64,000 nucleotides of DNA from Progne subis subis. Lineage: Eukaryota > Chordata > Aves > Passeriformes > Hirundinidae. The DNA is taken from contig JAKJHU010000842.1 in assembly GCA_022316685.1 (NCBI GenBank), forward strand, positions 50,185 to 114,184, read 5' to 3'. This document shows, in pieces, positions 11,490-22,365 of this stretch. Made by a program: the position numbers and the translations under genes. Each line of letters starts with the position of its first letter. The stretch's first letter is position 1. Below the pieces are notes generated by a model that was given only the letters and a program-made list of their open reading frames with translations, searched no databases and was not told the DNA's origin.

Positions 11490-13770
11490 TTGCAGTGTCT
11501 GGTTGTTTCAACCTGTAGGAGGAAAGATAGTGAAGTTTGACAGGAGATTTCTCATAGAAGAGTCAAAGCCCTTTCTCACAGACCATTCCCTGCCACTAAA
11601 TACCACCCCTATGTGTACGTCTAGCAGAACTTCATTAATATTGGTTGCTGTAGCACTGATTACTGCTGGCCAATATTCAGTGAGGAGCCAGATCTGGTCC
11701 TGCAGCACACCAGGGAGTCAGCCCTGACCCCCAGTCAGTGCAGGGGAACAGTGAGGGCAGGGGCCAGTCCTGGTGTTTGAATTTGGACAAAGAATCTCCT
11801 CCTAAGGCACAGGAGCTGCTAGGGTGAAGGGATGGGGATTGCAGGAGGCAGAACAAGAGATTCTGCTGCACCTGGGGAGAACAGAGAGTACAGTGAGGCA
11901 GGAGAATTGTCTTAGTGCAGACTGAGGGGAGCTGCTCTGTCTCTCTCTCCTGTTCCCAGCTGCCCTGGACTTGCACCTTTCTGACCTCCAGTCTGTGTTA
12001 CCCTGGAAAGCCAGGAGACACTGCTGAGAGCAGAGGGCTCCCTGGCACACAAAGTGGCTCCTGCCTTTCCCAAAGTCTGGGAGAGTCAGCTCATTCCCAG
12101 CCTGCCCTGCCCAGAGCTCCCCAGGGCAGAGGGAGCTGGGACACCCCATTTCTGTGCTCAGCCTGCACAGGAGGAGCCCAAGGGCTGGGCCTGAGCCTGC
12201 AGCTGGAACTGCCATTCCCAGAGAGCCCGTCAGCAATGCCAGGAGCAGCTGGGCAAGGCAAGGAGAGAGAGAGAGCTGGGCCCTGAGGAAAAGCCTTTCC
12301 CTGCCCAGCCCTGCACAGCCCCTGGCAGGCAGCAGCAGTGCAGGACAGTGGCCCTCAGGCCCTGGTCAGCAGGGAATGGGCACATGGCAGGAGAGATGCC
12401 CTTCATCTCTGGGGCCGCTCTGCCGGCCCAGGAGGGGACTGAGGGCCCCGAGCCCCCAGGCTGAGGGCTGTGCTGGCTGCGAAGGAGCACAAGATCTGTG
12501 CTGCTCAGGGCAGTGTGTGCCCTGCAGGGCAGGGCCGGCAGGTGCCACATCTCCCCTGCAGCAGGGCTTCCCTCAGCACTGCCTCCCTCCCTCCCTGCCC
12601 ACGCCTCTGCTGCTGGAGCTGTCCCAGCCCGAGCTGTTCCTGTGGCCCCGGGCTCCTTCCCTGCCAGTGCTGCCAGAGCCCAGCCCAGCCCCTGGGCCAG
12701 CTCTGCCCTGCAGCTGCTCGGGGCTGCAGGGATTAAAGAACAGCTCCCCCAGGCCTGGGCACCATGGAAAGGGGATGCTGCATGGATCTGGAGCCTGGGG
12801 AGCTGGAGGCACTTGCTGAGGTTCCCAGGGAAATTGTGTCATGTTTTAAGAGCCTCAGCCCCTGTTCTGCCCTGCACAGATGAGTTTCCATTCCCACCAA
12901 ATTGAGCCAGGGAAGAACAGGAGCACAGATTGAAGAACGCAGAGACTCAAGCGAGAAACTCCTGCCCTGAATGAGCTCATGAAAAATACCCTCAGAAATG
13001 ACCTGGGCATGAGTTGGAGCTCTGAGCAGCCCTGGCCCACACAGCACCCTCTCCACAGCAGCAGGACCTACCCTGGCAGGAGTCACTCCTGGCACCCACA
13101 GCTCCCCTCCACCATCCATGGGGAGCTCCCAGGCAGGCTGAGAGCTGCCCCTGGCAGGTGGCAGATGCCCTGGCCTGGCCAAGAGCCCTCAGGGCTGCAG
13201 GAGCTGCTCTGCACGACAGCCCTGGGCACCCCTGGCTGCAGCCCCAGCTTCAGCCCCTGCAGCCGTCCCTGGCAGCAGGAGCCGTCCTGCCCTGTCCCTC
13301 TGACGGTGCCCAGGGCAGCCCTGCTCTGGAGCACATCCTCCCCCAAAGCAGAAAGGGCAGCAGAGCCATCCTTACAGTCATGTCAGTCCTGTCCTGGGGC
13401 AGCTTGAGGAGATCCCTGCAGCCAGAGACTTACTGTGTCAGGAGTGGTGAAGATTTCTCCATGAAGAAGCTCAGTATTTTCAAAAGTTGTGAAGATTTAT
13501 CAGTGAATATTCTCAGAATTATCCTTCATGTTGCTCTAACCTCTGTCTGCTTCACTCCTGTTAGGTACCTGCAGGCAGTGCCCTCAGCCCTGCTGGGCTG
13601 GGAGAGGAGGTGCTCCTCAGGAGAAATGTCTTTTTGAAGCTTTTCTTGATTGCATGAGCTGCCTCTGTGCCAGGAGTTTGGTCCAGCTCAGCAGCACAGG
13701 CACAGCACAAGGACTTTAATTAGTTTCTTGGGGCTTTTGATGTTTACATCAGATTCAGTCTCTGAGAGTG
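11490..13770. other. OR 5' flank and GC-rich arm sequence, no gene
   Basis: Upstream of the receptor, a T-rich/AG acceptor-like site abuts the ATG. Further up the sequence is GC-rich and gives long overlapping frames on both strands with no recognised domain. It is mirrored at 23,250-25,496 with high similarity. Promoter or leader exons for the receptor could lie here, but none can be delimited by eye. Confidence 0.45.
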
Positions 13771-14419
13771 TTTAAAAAACTTTTCAATAACTCCAAACAA
13801 TAATGAAGCACTGAAGTTTCTCCAAGTTAAATGGGTCCCATTGAGGGACACGACTCTGAAAATGTCCCCGGGTTCCAGTTAGAGCAGAACACTGCAGGCA
13901 GTGATGACAGGTGGGGACAAACAAGGCAAAGGTGTCTCTGATGCTCAGCAAACTTGGATGTGTTTCAGGAATACAAAGGGTCAAGGCCTGAGCCCCAGCC
14001 CCTGCCAAGGCAGATCCTGTCCCTCCCTCAGTGCTCAGGGCTCTTCCCGGGACACTGGGATGTGGGGATGTGCAATGCCAAGGGCAGCACCATGGGGCGG
14101 CCCCTGCCAGGCTGCTGAGCAGGGACAAGGAGGCAATGAGGCCCCAGGCCTGCCAGGGTCACTTGTCTCCTGCTCATGGCTCAGGCCCAGGGCCAGCAGC
14201 CATGGCCCAAGTGCTGCAGGAGTTGGCTGTGTCAGGGCCTTTCAGCTGCTGCCCATCCCTGTGCCCTCTCCAGCCCAGGCTGTCCTACGGTGTCCATGCC
14301 CTGCGCCTCTGTCCCTGCAGGCTGTCGTCATCCCCCGGCTGCCCCACCTCGCTGGCCCCTTCCTTTGCTGACAGCTCTGCGTCCTGCCTGCCTCTGCCTG
14401 GGCACACAAAGCCTTGGGC
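13771..14419 (+). repeat. Triplicated segment, copy 1 (inner end of left arm)
   Basis: This segment occurs three times: here in plus orientation, and inverted at about 18,020-18,640 and 22,598-23,250. The core around 'gctcttcccgggacactggg' and the segment up to 'cctctgcctgggcacacaaagc' are shared. The left-arm match ends after 'caaagccttggg' (14,419). Long frames such as 14,031-14,423 are repeated in all copies but carry no recognised domain. Confidence 0.85.
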
Positions 14420-14771
14420 ATGAAACCAGGAGGGTTAATTCAACTTTTACCATGCTTGCGAAGTTTTAGCACAGGAACAAGGCATGCAAGGCCTGCTTTC
14501 TCAGCAAGGATGGTTTTTAGACATGTAGAACACATCTTCCTCAGGAGTGCCGTGATAGAAAAAAAACAAGGAGTGAATCTGGGAACTTGGGTTGACTTTT
14601 ATTGTAATGGATAAATTGTAATACACAAGTAGCAACTGTATATAAGTAATACTCTTATAATCACATGTCCATGTAAGGTTATGAGTCACCCTGTATTAGA
14701 ACTCAAGCCTGAACAAGTAAAGCCTTCTTAATTGCAAATTATTGTTAAGGCATCTTATTTTGGAGATCTGG

Positions 14772-16398
14772 TGTCAGCAGCACCTTGCAGAATCAAGGAG
14801 TCTACAGTGACGCCTTGGAATCTCATGGAACCAAAATCCTTTTTGACACAGCAGGGCCACATGGAAACAATGGTCAATTGTGATACTGCAGATCCAAGGA
14901 GACCCTTGTGACATTCTGGAACCTCATGGAATCAAAAGTACAGTGTGACAGAGAAAGGCTTCATGGAACCTGGAGTCCATTGTTACACAGCAAGATCTTG
15001 TTTGAGCAACGGAACCATTGTTGGTAGTACAGAAACTCATGGAACCAAGGGGCCATTGTGACACACCAGGGCTGCATGGAATGAAAGGTCCGTTGTGACA
15101 ATGCAGATTCCAGGAGACCATGGTGGCACTGAGGAGCTTCATGAAACCAAGGGGCCATTCTGACACAGCAAGGCCTGAGTCCATTGTGTCACTGCAGAAC
15201 ATTACAGAACCAAGTTATATTTTGTTCTCATGTTATGCTGTGGGACCTAATGGATAAAGGTTTAGTAGTGACACTGCGAGACCAAGAGAAAGTGTTGGCA
15301 GTATTTAAGCTCATGAAACGAGAAGTCCGTTGTGACACAGGATGGCCTCATGGAACAAGGGTACATTGAGACTGTTGGGCCTCATGGAAACATGAGCCAT
15401 TGTGACAAAGCATGGCCACATGGAGCCAAGTGTGACTGAGGAACGTCATGGAACCAGGAGCCCATTGTTACACTGTGGGGCTCTGTGGAACCAAGGGGAC
15501 CACAGTGACATTGCAGGGCCTCAAGGAACAATGGAGACTCTTCTGACACTTTGGGACCCACTGGAACCAAGGGGCCATTATAGCATGGCAGGGCCTCATG
15601 GAATCAAGGGGGCTCCAGTGAACACTGTGGGTGTCCATGGGATGAAGGGTCCATTCTGACACCGTGGAACCAAGGACACCATTGTGACACCATGGGGCAC
15701 CATGGAACCCAAGGTCCATTGTGACACAGCAGGGCGTCATGAAACCCTGGAGGCCATTTGTACACCTTGAGGCCCTGGGAAACCAAAGGGCCAATGTGGC
15801 ATTTCAAAGCCTTGTGGATGAGCCAAGGGTTCCATCCTGATACTGTGGGATTTAATGGAACCAAGGGACAATTGAGGCACTTTGTGGCACCATTAAACCA
15901 ATGAGAACATTGTGACACTGCAGGGCCCCATGGAACTTAGGATTCATGGAACAGCATTGGAACCCATGGAACCTAATTTCCATTGTGACATTGTGGGGCC
16001 TCATGGAATCCTGGAGACCATTGTGGCACTTCCAGGACTCACTGAACCAAGGGGCTCTGCAGGAGCCTTGTGGAACCCAGGAGACTCCTCTGACATTGTG
16101 TGTCTCGATGGACCGAGGGTCCATTGTGCTACTGTGGTACCAAGGAGACCCCTGTGACACTGCAAGGCCTCATGGAAGCAAGAGGGGACAATTGTGATGC
16201 CACAGGGCCCAATGGAAGCAAGGGGCCAGTGTGACACAGCTGGGCCTCATGCAGCCAAGGGGCCATGGTGATTCTGGGGAGCTCAACAGAACCAAGCGAC
16301 CACTGTGACACTGCAGGACTATATGGAATCATGGAGACCACTGTGACACTCTGCAGCCTCATGGAAGCAAGGGGCCATTGTGACAACTCGGGGGCCCC
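14772..16398 (+). repeat. 37-bp minisatellite array A (~40 units)
   Basis: Tandem degenerate 37-bp units have the consensus order catggaaccaagg, ggccattgtgacac, then tgcagggcct. They fill about 1.6 kb. Unit spacing varies by a few bases and units are diverged, so the array is old. No gene is contained; short frames on both strands translate the repeat. The same repeat is at 2,010-2,190, 20,195-21,425, 45,765-45,950 (inverted), 58,150-58,460 and 61,150-61,215. Confidence 0.93.
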
Positions 16399-16792
16399 AT
16401 GGATCTTGGAGGCACAGAAGGACAGCTCAGAGAGGAAGAGCAGCCAGTAGCTGAGCAGGGTAAAGCCGAGGAGACCCAAGCAGCAATACCCAGGTGGACA
16501 CAGAGCTGAGGCTTCATGATAGCAGCATAGAGCAAAGGGTGGTAGATGGCAACATAGCGGTCAAAGGACATGACAACCAGAACGGCAAACTCTGTGCAGC
16601 CCAGGGCAAAATAGAAGTAGTTTTGGGCAAAGCAGCTGCTTTGTGAGAGAGTGTTCTGAGCAGAACTCAGCATGACAAACAATTTAGTGCTTGTGGAGGA
16701 TGTAAACCAGATTTCCAGGAAGACTAGGTTGCTGATGAAAAAGTACATGGGTGTGAGGGAGAGTGGGGACAGCAATGAGTGATCTCTGGAGT
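16399..16792 (-). pseudogene. Olfactory receptor pseudogene, TM2-TM4 fragment
   Basis: On the minus strand this encodes the middle of an olfactory receptor: TPMYFFISNLVFLEIWFTSS (TM2), FAQNYFYFALGCTEFA (TM3), then VMSFDRYVAIYHPLLYA with the DRY-type motif. A frameshift near 16,480 separates QLCVHLGIAAW from GLLGFTLLSYWLLFLSELSF in another frame. The start, TM1 and everything after TM4 are missing, and the 3' side abuts the 37-bp array. The motif set differs from the OR14-like pair and looks more like a class II family such as OR6 or OR10. Group assignment is tentative. Confidence 0.82.
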
Positions 16793-17290
16793 CCAGGGCA
16801 GCTCTTGAAACATGTGGTTTATTGCATAATTTCTTGGTGCAAGAGCTTTGCTTAAGCTGCCAGCCACAGCTCAAAATGTGCCCGAGCAAAGAGGCCTCAG
16901 TTCTTGTTACAATACATTATATCTCCTTCTGTGTTGAATATTCTAGTTTACACTAACCAACCAGTACAAGACACAAATGCTACAGAATCTACATACAGCC
17001 TATAGGAACTACTACATTACCATACTGTGCCACATTCCAAACCCTAAAAGCTCCTTTCTAGACTCCTTTTCCCTGCCACCTTGGCAGGGCCCCTCCCCCT
17101 TGGACCCTTGACATCCTTTTGTCTGTAAGGGGCATTGCTCAATCAACAGGGCTCTTGCCTTCAGATCACTCAATCACTGTCTTCTGGCTGAGCATCCTAC
17201 ATCTCAAAGCTTGCTTTCATTTCTATTTCACTCATAGGGTTCACGCTGTTAGAATCTTTTGCCAAGCAATCATATTTGTAAGGTTTTCCT
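16793..17290. other. Unassigned, LTR-like sequence
   Basis: The sequence is AT-moderate with no coding potential. On the minus strand it reads through tgcaataaaccacatg, which could be a polyadenylation signal of an old LTR ending near 16,800. The segment 17,205-17,302 is related to 131-236. No LTR ends, primer site or target duplication can be defined. Confidence 0.35.
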
Positions 17291-17299
17291 GTTTCATCC

Positions 17300-17775
17300 T
17301 CTCCAGCAACCTCTCATCTGCCTTCAAAATGCTGGGGACCGTGCTTCTGTTCCCATGGAAAGAAACATCTTTGTGTCTGCATCTATGGCCAAAACTGGGA
17401 CTCTGCCTCCAAATTTCCTTAATCCAAGGATATCTTCAAGAAAAAGCTCCCAGGACTGTCTGGGTTCCTTGGCATCCTGAGGGCCAGCTCTCATCTGCCT
17501 TTGAAACACTGGGGCTCTGCCCTTCCCTTCCTGTGGAGAACTGTCATTTTGGTTCCAGACACCCACAGCTAAAATGGAATTCCATCTCAGGTACTCCCTA
17601 TATATCCAAGGGTTCCTTTCAGACAAAAGCAGCAAGAACAGAGAGGTCAGGCCTTTCCTTGGCCCTGGGTGAGTGCCTCTCCTCTGCCTTCAAAACCTTG
17701 GGATTCTGTAATTTCTTTTTTTTGAAAGATTGATCCTTCTTGTCCAGTTGCCCATGGCCTCAAGCACATAACTAT
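17300..17775 (+). repeat. ~185-bp tandem repeat, about 2.5 units
   Basis: Units begin near ctctcatctgccttcaaaa or ctctcatctgcctttgaaac, followed by catggccaaaa, ctccaaatttcc, tatccaagg and gccttggcc words. The same repeat forms a longer array at 21,480-22,365, also directly followed by the triplicated segment. Confidence 0.8.
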
Positions 17776-18815
17776 ATAGGGACAAAGGAGCTCTGTGTTC
17801 AGTGGAGTGGAGATGGAGGAGAGCAGAGGAGAGCCCTGGGAGTGCCTGAAGGATGGTTTCAAAGATGGTGGGTCCCTTTGAAATAGCAGAGAACAACCAG
17901 AAAAGAAAAAAATAAGGCCAAGGACACCTGGGGAGGCCAGATTGGAAAGAAAGAGAAAAGAATTTCTCTCCCATGGCAGGGCTGTGGTGCAACACTTCCC
18001 CCAGAAGGAGTCTGGAGAAGCCCAAGGATTTGTGTGCCCAGGCAGAGGCAGGCAGGACACAGAGCTGTCAGCAAAGGAAGGGGCCAGCGAGGTGGGGCAG
18101 CCGGGGGATGACGGCAGCCTGCAGGGACAGAGGCGCAGGGCATGGACACCGTAGGACAGCCTGGGCTGGAGAGGGCACAGGCATGGGCAGCAGCTGAAAG
18201 GCCCTGACACAGCCAACTCCTGCAGCACTTGGGCCATGGCTGCTGGCCCTGGGCCTGAGCCATGAGCAGGAGACAAGTGACCCTGGCAGGCCTGGGGCCT
18301 CATTGCCTCCTTGTCCCTGCTCAGCAGCCTGGCAGGGGCCGCCCCATGGTGCTGCCCTTGGCATTGCACATCCCCACATCCCAGTGTCCTGGGAAGAGCC
18401 CTGAGCACTGAGGGAGGGACAGGATCTGCCTTGGCAGGGGCTGGGGCTCAGGCCTTGGCCCTTTGCATTCCTGAAACACATCCAGGTTTGCTGAGCATCA
18501 GAGACACCTTTGCCTTGTTTGTCCCCACCTGTCATCACTACCTGCAGTATTCTGCTCTAACTGGAACTTGGGTAAACTTTCCTCAGTTGGGTTGCTCTCT
18601 GGGACCCATTAAAACATGAAAAAACTTCAATGTTTTAATTTGAGTTCTTGAGAAGTTTTTTGAACATACTCTCAGGGACGAAATTGAATGTAAACAACAC
18701 TAAATCCATGAGAGGCTCATTAAAGGTCTTGTGCTGTGTCTGTGCTGCTGAGCTGCGCTGGGCTCCTGGCAACCAAGAAAAGTTTCAAAAATACATTTCT
18801 TCTGAAGAGAAATCA
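17776..18815 (-). repeat. Triplicated segment, copy 2 (in spacer)
   Basis: This is a direct repeat of about 22,360-23,410. Its core is an inverted copy of 13,771-14,419. The match with the right copy extends further than with the left one: it includes gaaaagaatttctctcc near 17,955 and the preceding 185-bp repeats. A local direct duplication of the right-arm edge into the spacer explains this. Confidence 0.82.
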
Positions 18816-20194
18816 TCCTGCAGAATGGACAACTGTGTTATTTTAAATGTAGGCTCAGAGTGAAAGTTTACAGTGGCAGAACTACCTTTTCTGTTCCTTT
18901 CTAAGTAATTGTTTACTCTCTCTTCTGAGTTTGTTTTGGTTTCGTTTTGTTCTTAACAGTATAGAACATCATTCTCTTACATGGGATATTAGCTTTTGTT
19001 CTTATGCCTACTGATATCTATACCTATGGAACCTTAACTTTTGAATACAATATGTATGTTTCACCAGCAAATAAACACATTGAACTGAATAATAAAACTA
19101 ATCTGTCTCTAGCTCCCACTGCTGCTTTAGTAAATTCTCTTGCTCAGTTTTTGTTGCTTTTGTCTTCTGCAATTTCAGTTCTTCTGTTGGATGAAGCAAC
19201 ATCTCTGCTTGCTAATACTCTCCTTCTTGTATAGTTCTTTTCAACACTTTCCCTCGTACAGTTCTAAACTCATTTTCATGATGTTTCTTCTCTTTGAGTT
19301 CAGTCACCTCCTTTTTTTTCTTTTTTCTTTTTTCTGTTAGTTGGTCACTTCAAGCTTGTCTTATATTTGTTTTGTGCAGCTCTCACTCCACCTTCTCAAA
19401 GCTCTGTGCCACTTCTAGCTACACCATGCTCCTGTGAACACTGGCATGTGCCGCCCCAGGATCCCACAAACTGCAGCCATAACTTGAGGTCAGCGTCTCA
19501 TAAGTTATTCAGACTCTTGGACTTTCAGTTCTGCCTACATTGCTTTCAAGCTCTCAGGTCCACCTGGCTGCAATTCATCTGGATTTTTATGCTCTCAGGT
19601 CTCCCTATTTTGCTCTCAGACTCTCTTCCCCTGCTCTGATCTTCAGGCCCTTGACCCACCTGGCTCAGTTCAGCTGGGCTCCACCATCTCACTGGTCTGT
19701 AGTCATCTGCCAGGATCATGTCAGGGTCACCATTCATTGTTGCCCAGTCCTCATAAGAGGCACCAGTTGACAGTGGAGTCATGACTGACACAGGTGTCAG
19801 TCCCTTATTATCTAAAAACTCTTATACCTTTCTCTCTGTAGACTACCCACAGGCAGCTTCACACAGCCTTCTGACTCCTTCTCTTTTCCTCCTGCAGGAC
19901 TGGCTAACTCTTTCCTGTCCCTTGCATGAGCACCAGACCCTCTCTGTCCCTCACACGCCTATTTGACCCTTCTTCCTCCCAGCACAGCCTGCAGACTCCA
20001 ACTGACTCTTGCCCAGCTCACCCAATGTGTTATAACACTCACTCTCATTGGACATAGCTGGGATCTATTAAGGGCAAGGCTGTTCCCACTCCTGGGAATT
20101 AGTACAGCTGTAATTTATCAGGGGCGAGATTGCCTTCAGCACTATCTCTATTCTCTTTACAATCTGTCCTCCCACACCAAGGAGAATCTGTGTA
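18816..20194. other. Single-copy spacer sequence, no gene recognised
   Basis: This is AT-rich, then pyrimidine-rich sequence (tctcttt and cctttttttt runs near 19,300). A few short open frames show no recognisable domain or repeat. It is the only long stretch in the central region with no match elsewhere in the window. Confidence 0.5.
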
Positions 20195-21425
20195 CAGTAC
20201 AGAACCTCATGGAACCAAGGGGCCATTGTGGCACAGCAAGGCCTTGTGGAACCAAAGGGACCATGGTGACACTACGGAACCTCATGGAACTACGGGTCCA
20301 TGGTGACACAGCAGGGCTGCAGAACCAAGGAGTCCATTGTGACACTGCAGAACCTCATGGGATCACGGTGTCCATGTTACAGCACTGAACCTCATGGAAC
20401 AAAGGGTCCCTTGTGACACTGTGGAACCAAGGAGACTGTTGCTGCCAGTACGAAAGCTCATGGAACCAAAAGTCCATTGTGACATTGTGGGGCCTCATGG
20501 AAGCATGGAGACCATTAGGACATTTCAGGACCCACTGGAACCAAGCGGCAATTGTGACACAGCAGGGCCTTTTATAACCAAGGGGTCATTGTAGCACAGC
20601 AGAGCCTCATGGAATCAAGGGGATCATAGTGACACTGTGGGGAACCATGAGACCACAAGGACATTCTGACTCTGGAGCCAAGGAGGCCATTGTTATACAA
20701 CAGGGCATCATGGAACCAAGGAGGCCATTGTGAAGCACTGGGGGGAACCCACTGAGACTATTGTGACACTTCAAGGCCTTGTGACGCCAAAGGCCATTGT
20801 GGAACTGCAGGGCCTCAGGGAACCAATGAGACCATTGTGACTTTGCATGGCCTCATGGCAGCAAGGGACCATTGTGACACTCTGGGGCCTCGTAGATCCA
20901 AAGGGACATTGTGACACTGTATCACCATGGAACCAAGGAGGCTACTGCGACACTACAGAGCTCCATGGAACTAAGAACTCATGTAACAATGAGTCACCCA
21001 ATGGAATCAAGGCGCCTTTCCACACTTCAGGGCCTCAGGGAACCAAGGTGTCTTTGTGATACTGTGAGGCCTCATGGAATCCTGGAGACCATCGTGGCAC
21101 TTTGAGGCCTTATTGAATCAAGGGGCTCTGCAGGGCCTTGTGGAACCCAGGAGCCCATTGTGACACTGCGAGCCACTGGAGAGACCACTGTGGAACTCTG
21201 AGTCCCCATGAAACCACAGGGCCACTGTGACACCACAGGGCCTCACAGAACCAAGGAAACCATTGGGACACTGCAAGGCCTCATGGAAGTGAGGGGCCAA
21301 TGTGCAACTGCGGAAGCAAGAAGACCACTCTGATATCACTGAACCTCTTGGAAACAAAGTTCTGTTCTGATACTATGGAGCCTCATGTCCCCATGGGGAA
21401 ATTGTGATGCTGCATGTCCCAAGGA
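20195..21425 (+). repeat. 37-bp minisatellite array B (~33 units)
   Basis: The repeat family and strand are the same as array A: ggaaccaagg, ccattgtgacac, gcagggcctcatgg. It is interrupted by a few longer or deleted units. It sits directly before the ~185-bp array, a different arrangement from array A, where an OR fragment and an LTR-like stretch intervene. Confidence 0.92.
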
Positions 21426-21479
21426 TCCAAGAACACAGAACTGGTCTGTCTGGCTTGGCCTCTGGAGGCCTCCTGACTG

Positions 21480-22365
21480 GTCCAGATGACCTTGACATGT
21501 TGAGGGCTGCTTCTCATCTGCCCCTGAAACTCTGAAGTTCTGTGCTTTCCCTCCTGTGGGAAAGAACTATCCTTCTCCTCCAGGGGTTCATGGCTGAAAT
21601 TGGGATGCCACCTCCAGATTTGATTATATCCAGGGACTGTTCCCATATGAAACCTGCCAGGAGAGACAGCTCTGGCTGGCCTTGGCCTCTTGGGAGCCAC
21701 TTCTCATCTGTCTTTAAAGCTCTGAGGAGCCATGCTTCTCTTCCCATGGAAAAAAACGTCTTTTCAAGTCCAGGTGTCCATGGCCAAAATTGGGTTCTGC
21801 CTCCAAATTTCCTTATATCCACGGACAGCACCAAGTCAAAAGCTGCCAGGACTGTCAAGGTTCCCTTGACTTCCTGAGGGCCAGCTCTCATCTGCCTTTG
21901 AAACACTGGGGGACTTCTTCCTATGGAAAAGAACTGTCCTTGTCCAGACACCCATGGACAAAACTGGCATTTGTCCTCCCAAATTCTGTCTATCCAAGAA
22001 AAATTCTCCAAGACAACAGCTGCCAAGAGAAACTGGTCTGGTTGGCCTTGGCCTCCTTAGGGCTGCATCTAATCGGCTTTCAAAACTGCAGTTCTGACCT
22101 TTCTGTTTCTGTGGAGAAGAATTGTCAATCTGGTCCAGGAATCCATGGCTGCAATGTAATCTTATCTCCAAAATTTCCCATATATCCAAGGGTTGCTTTC
22201 AGACAATACCTGCGAGGACAGACAGGTCTGGCTTGCCTTGGCCCCTGGTGAGTGCCTCTCATCAGTTTTCAAAACCCTGGGGTTCTGTGGTTTCCTTCCT
22301 ATAGAAGAGAACTGTCCTTCTTCTCCAGGTGTCCATGGCCTTACTGACCGCTATATAGAGACAAA
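21480..22365 (+). repeat. ~185-bp tandem repeat, about 4.6 units
   Basis: Units start near 21,502, 21,699, 21,884, 22,065 and 22,252, each at a tctcatctg-like word, giving periods of about 181-197 bp. Each unit contains gtccatggccaaaattggg-like and tatccaaggg-like words. Frames through it are not conserved between units, so it is a satellite-like repeat and not coding. Confidence 0.85.

Larger units (their letters stand above)
3296..14419 (+). repeat. Inverted repeat, left arm (~11.1 kb)
   Basis: This arm is the reverse complement of 22,598-33,756. Landmarks mirror in order: 'ctcaggagatccctttgctg' (3,301) with its complement near 33,750; the OR pseudogene tail; 73-bp repeats; TGATGTCA repeats; CR1; the intact OR gene; and the segment ending 'cacaaagccttggg' at 14,419. 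Midpoints drift from about 18,493 to 18,540, so small indels separate the arms. The OR proteins differ at 19 of 310 residues, so the arms are not freshly duplicated or fully gene-converted. Confidence 0.92.

Noticed and set aside
12154..12905. ORFs of 135-221 codons, mirrored in the right arm (24,077-24,825)
   Set aside because: Mirroring is due to the inverted repeat. The sequence is Ser/Pro/Cys/Gly-rich with overlapping alternatives and no recognised family.
14031..14423. ORF repeated three times (MLRALP... in 14,031, 18,408 and 22,989 copies)
   Set aside because: Repetition comes from the triplicated DNA segment. The peptide has no domain and overlapping frames are equally open.
14772..16398. 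CRISPR-like or coding repeat
   Set aside because: The 37-bp units are contiguous and degenerate, with no spacers and frames broken by the period.
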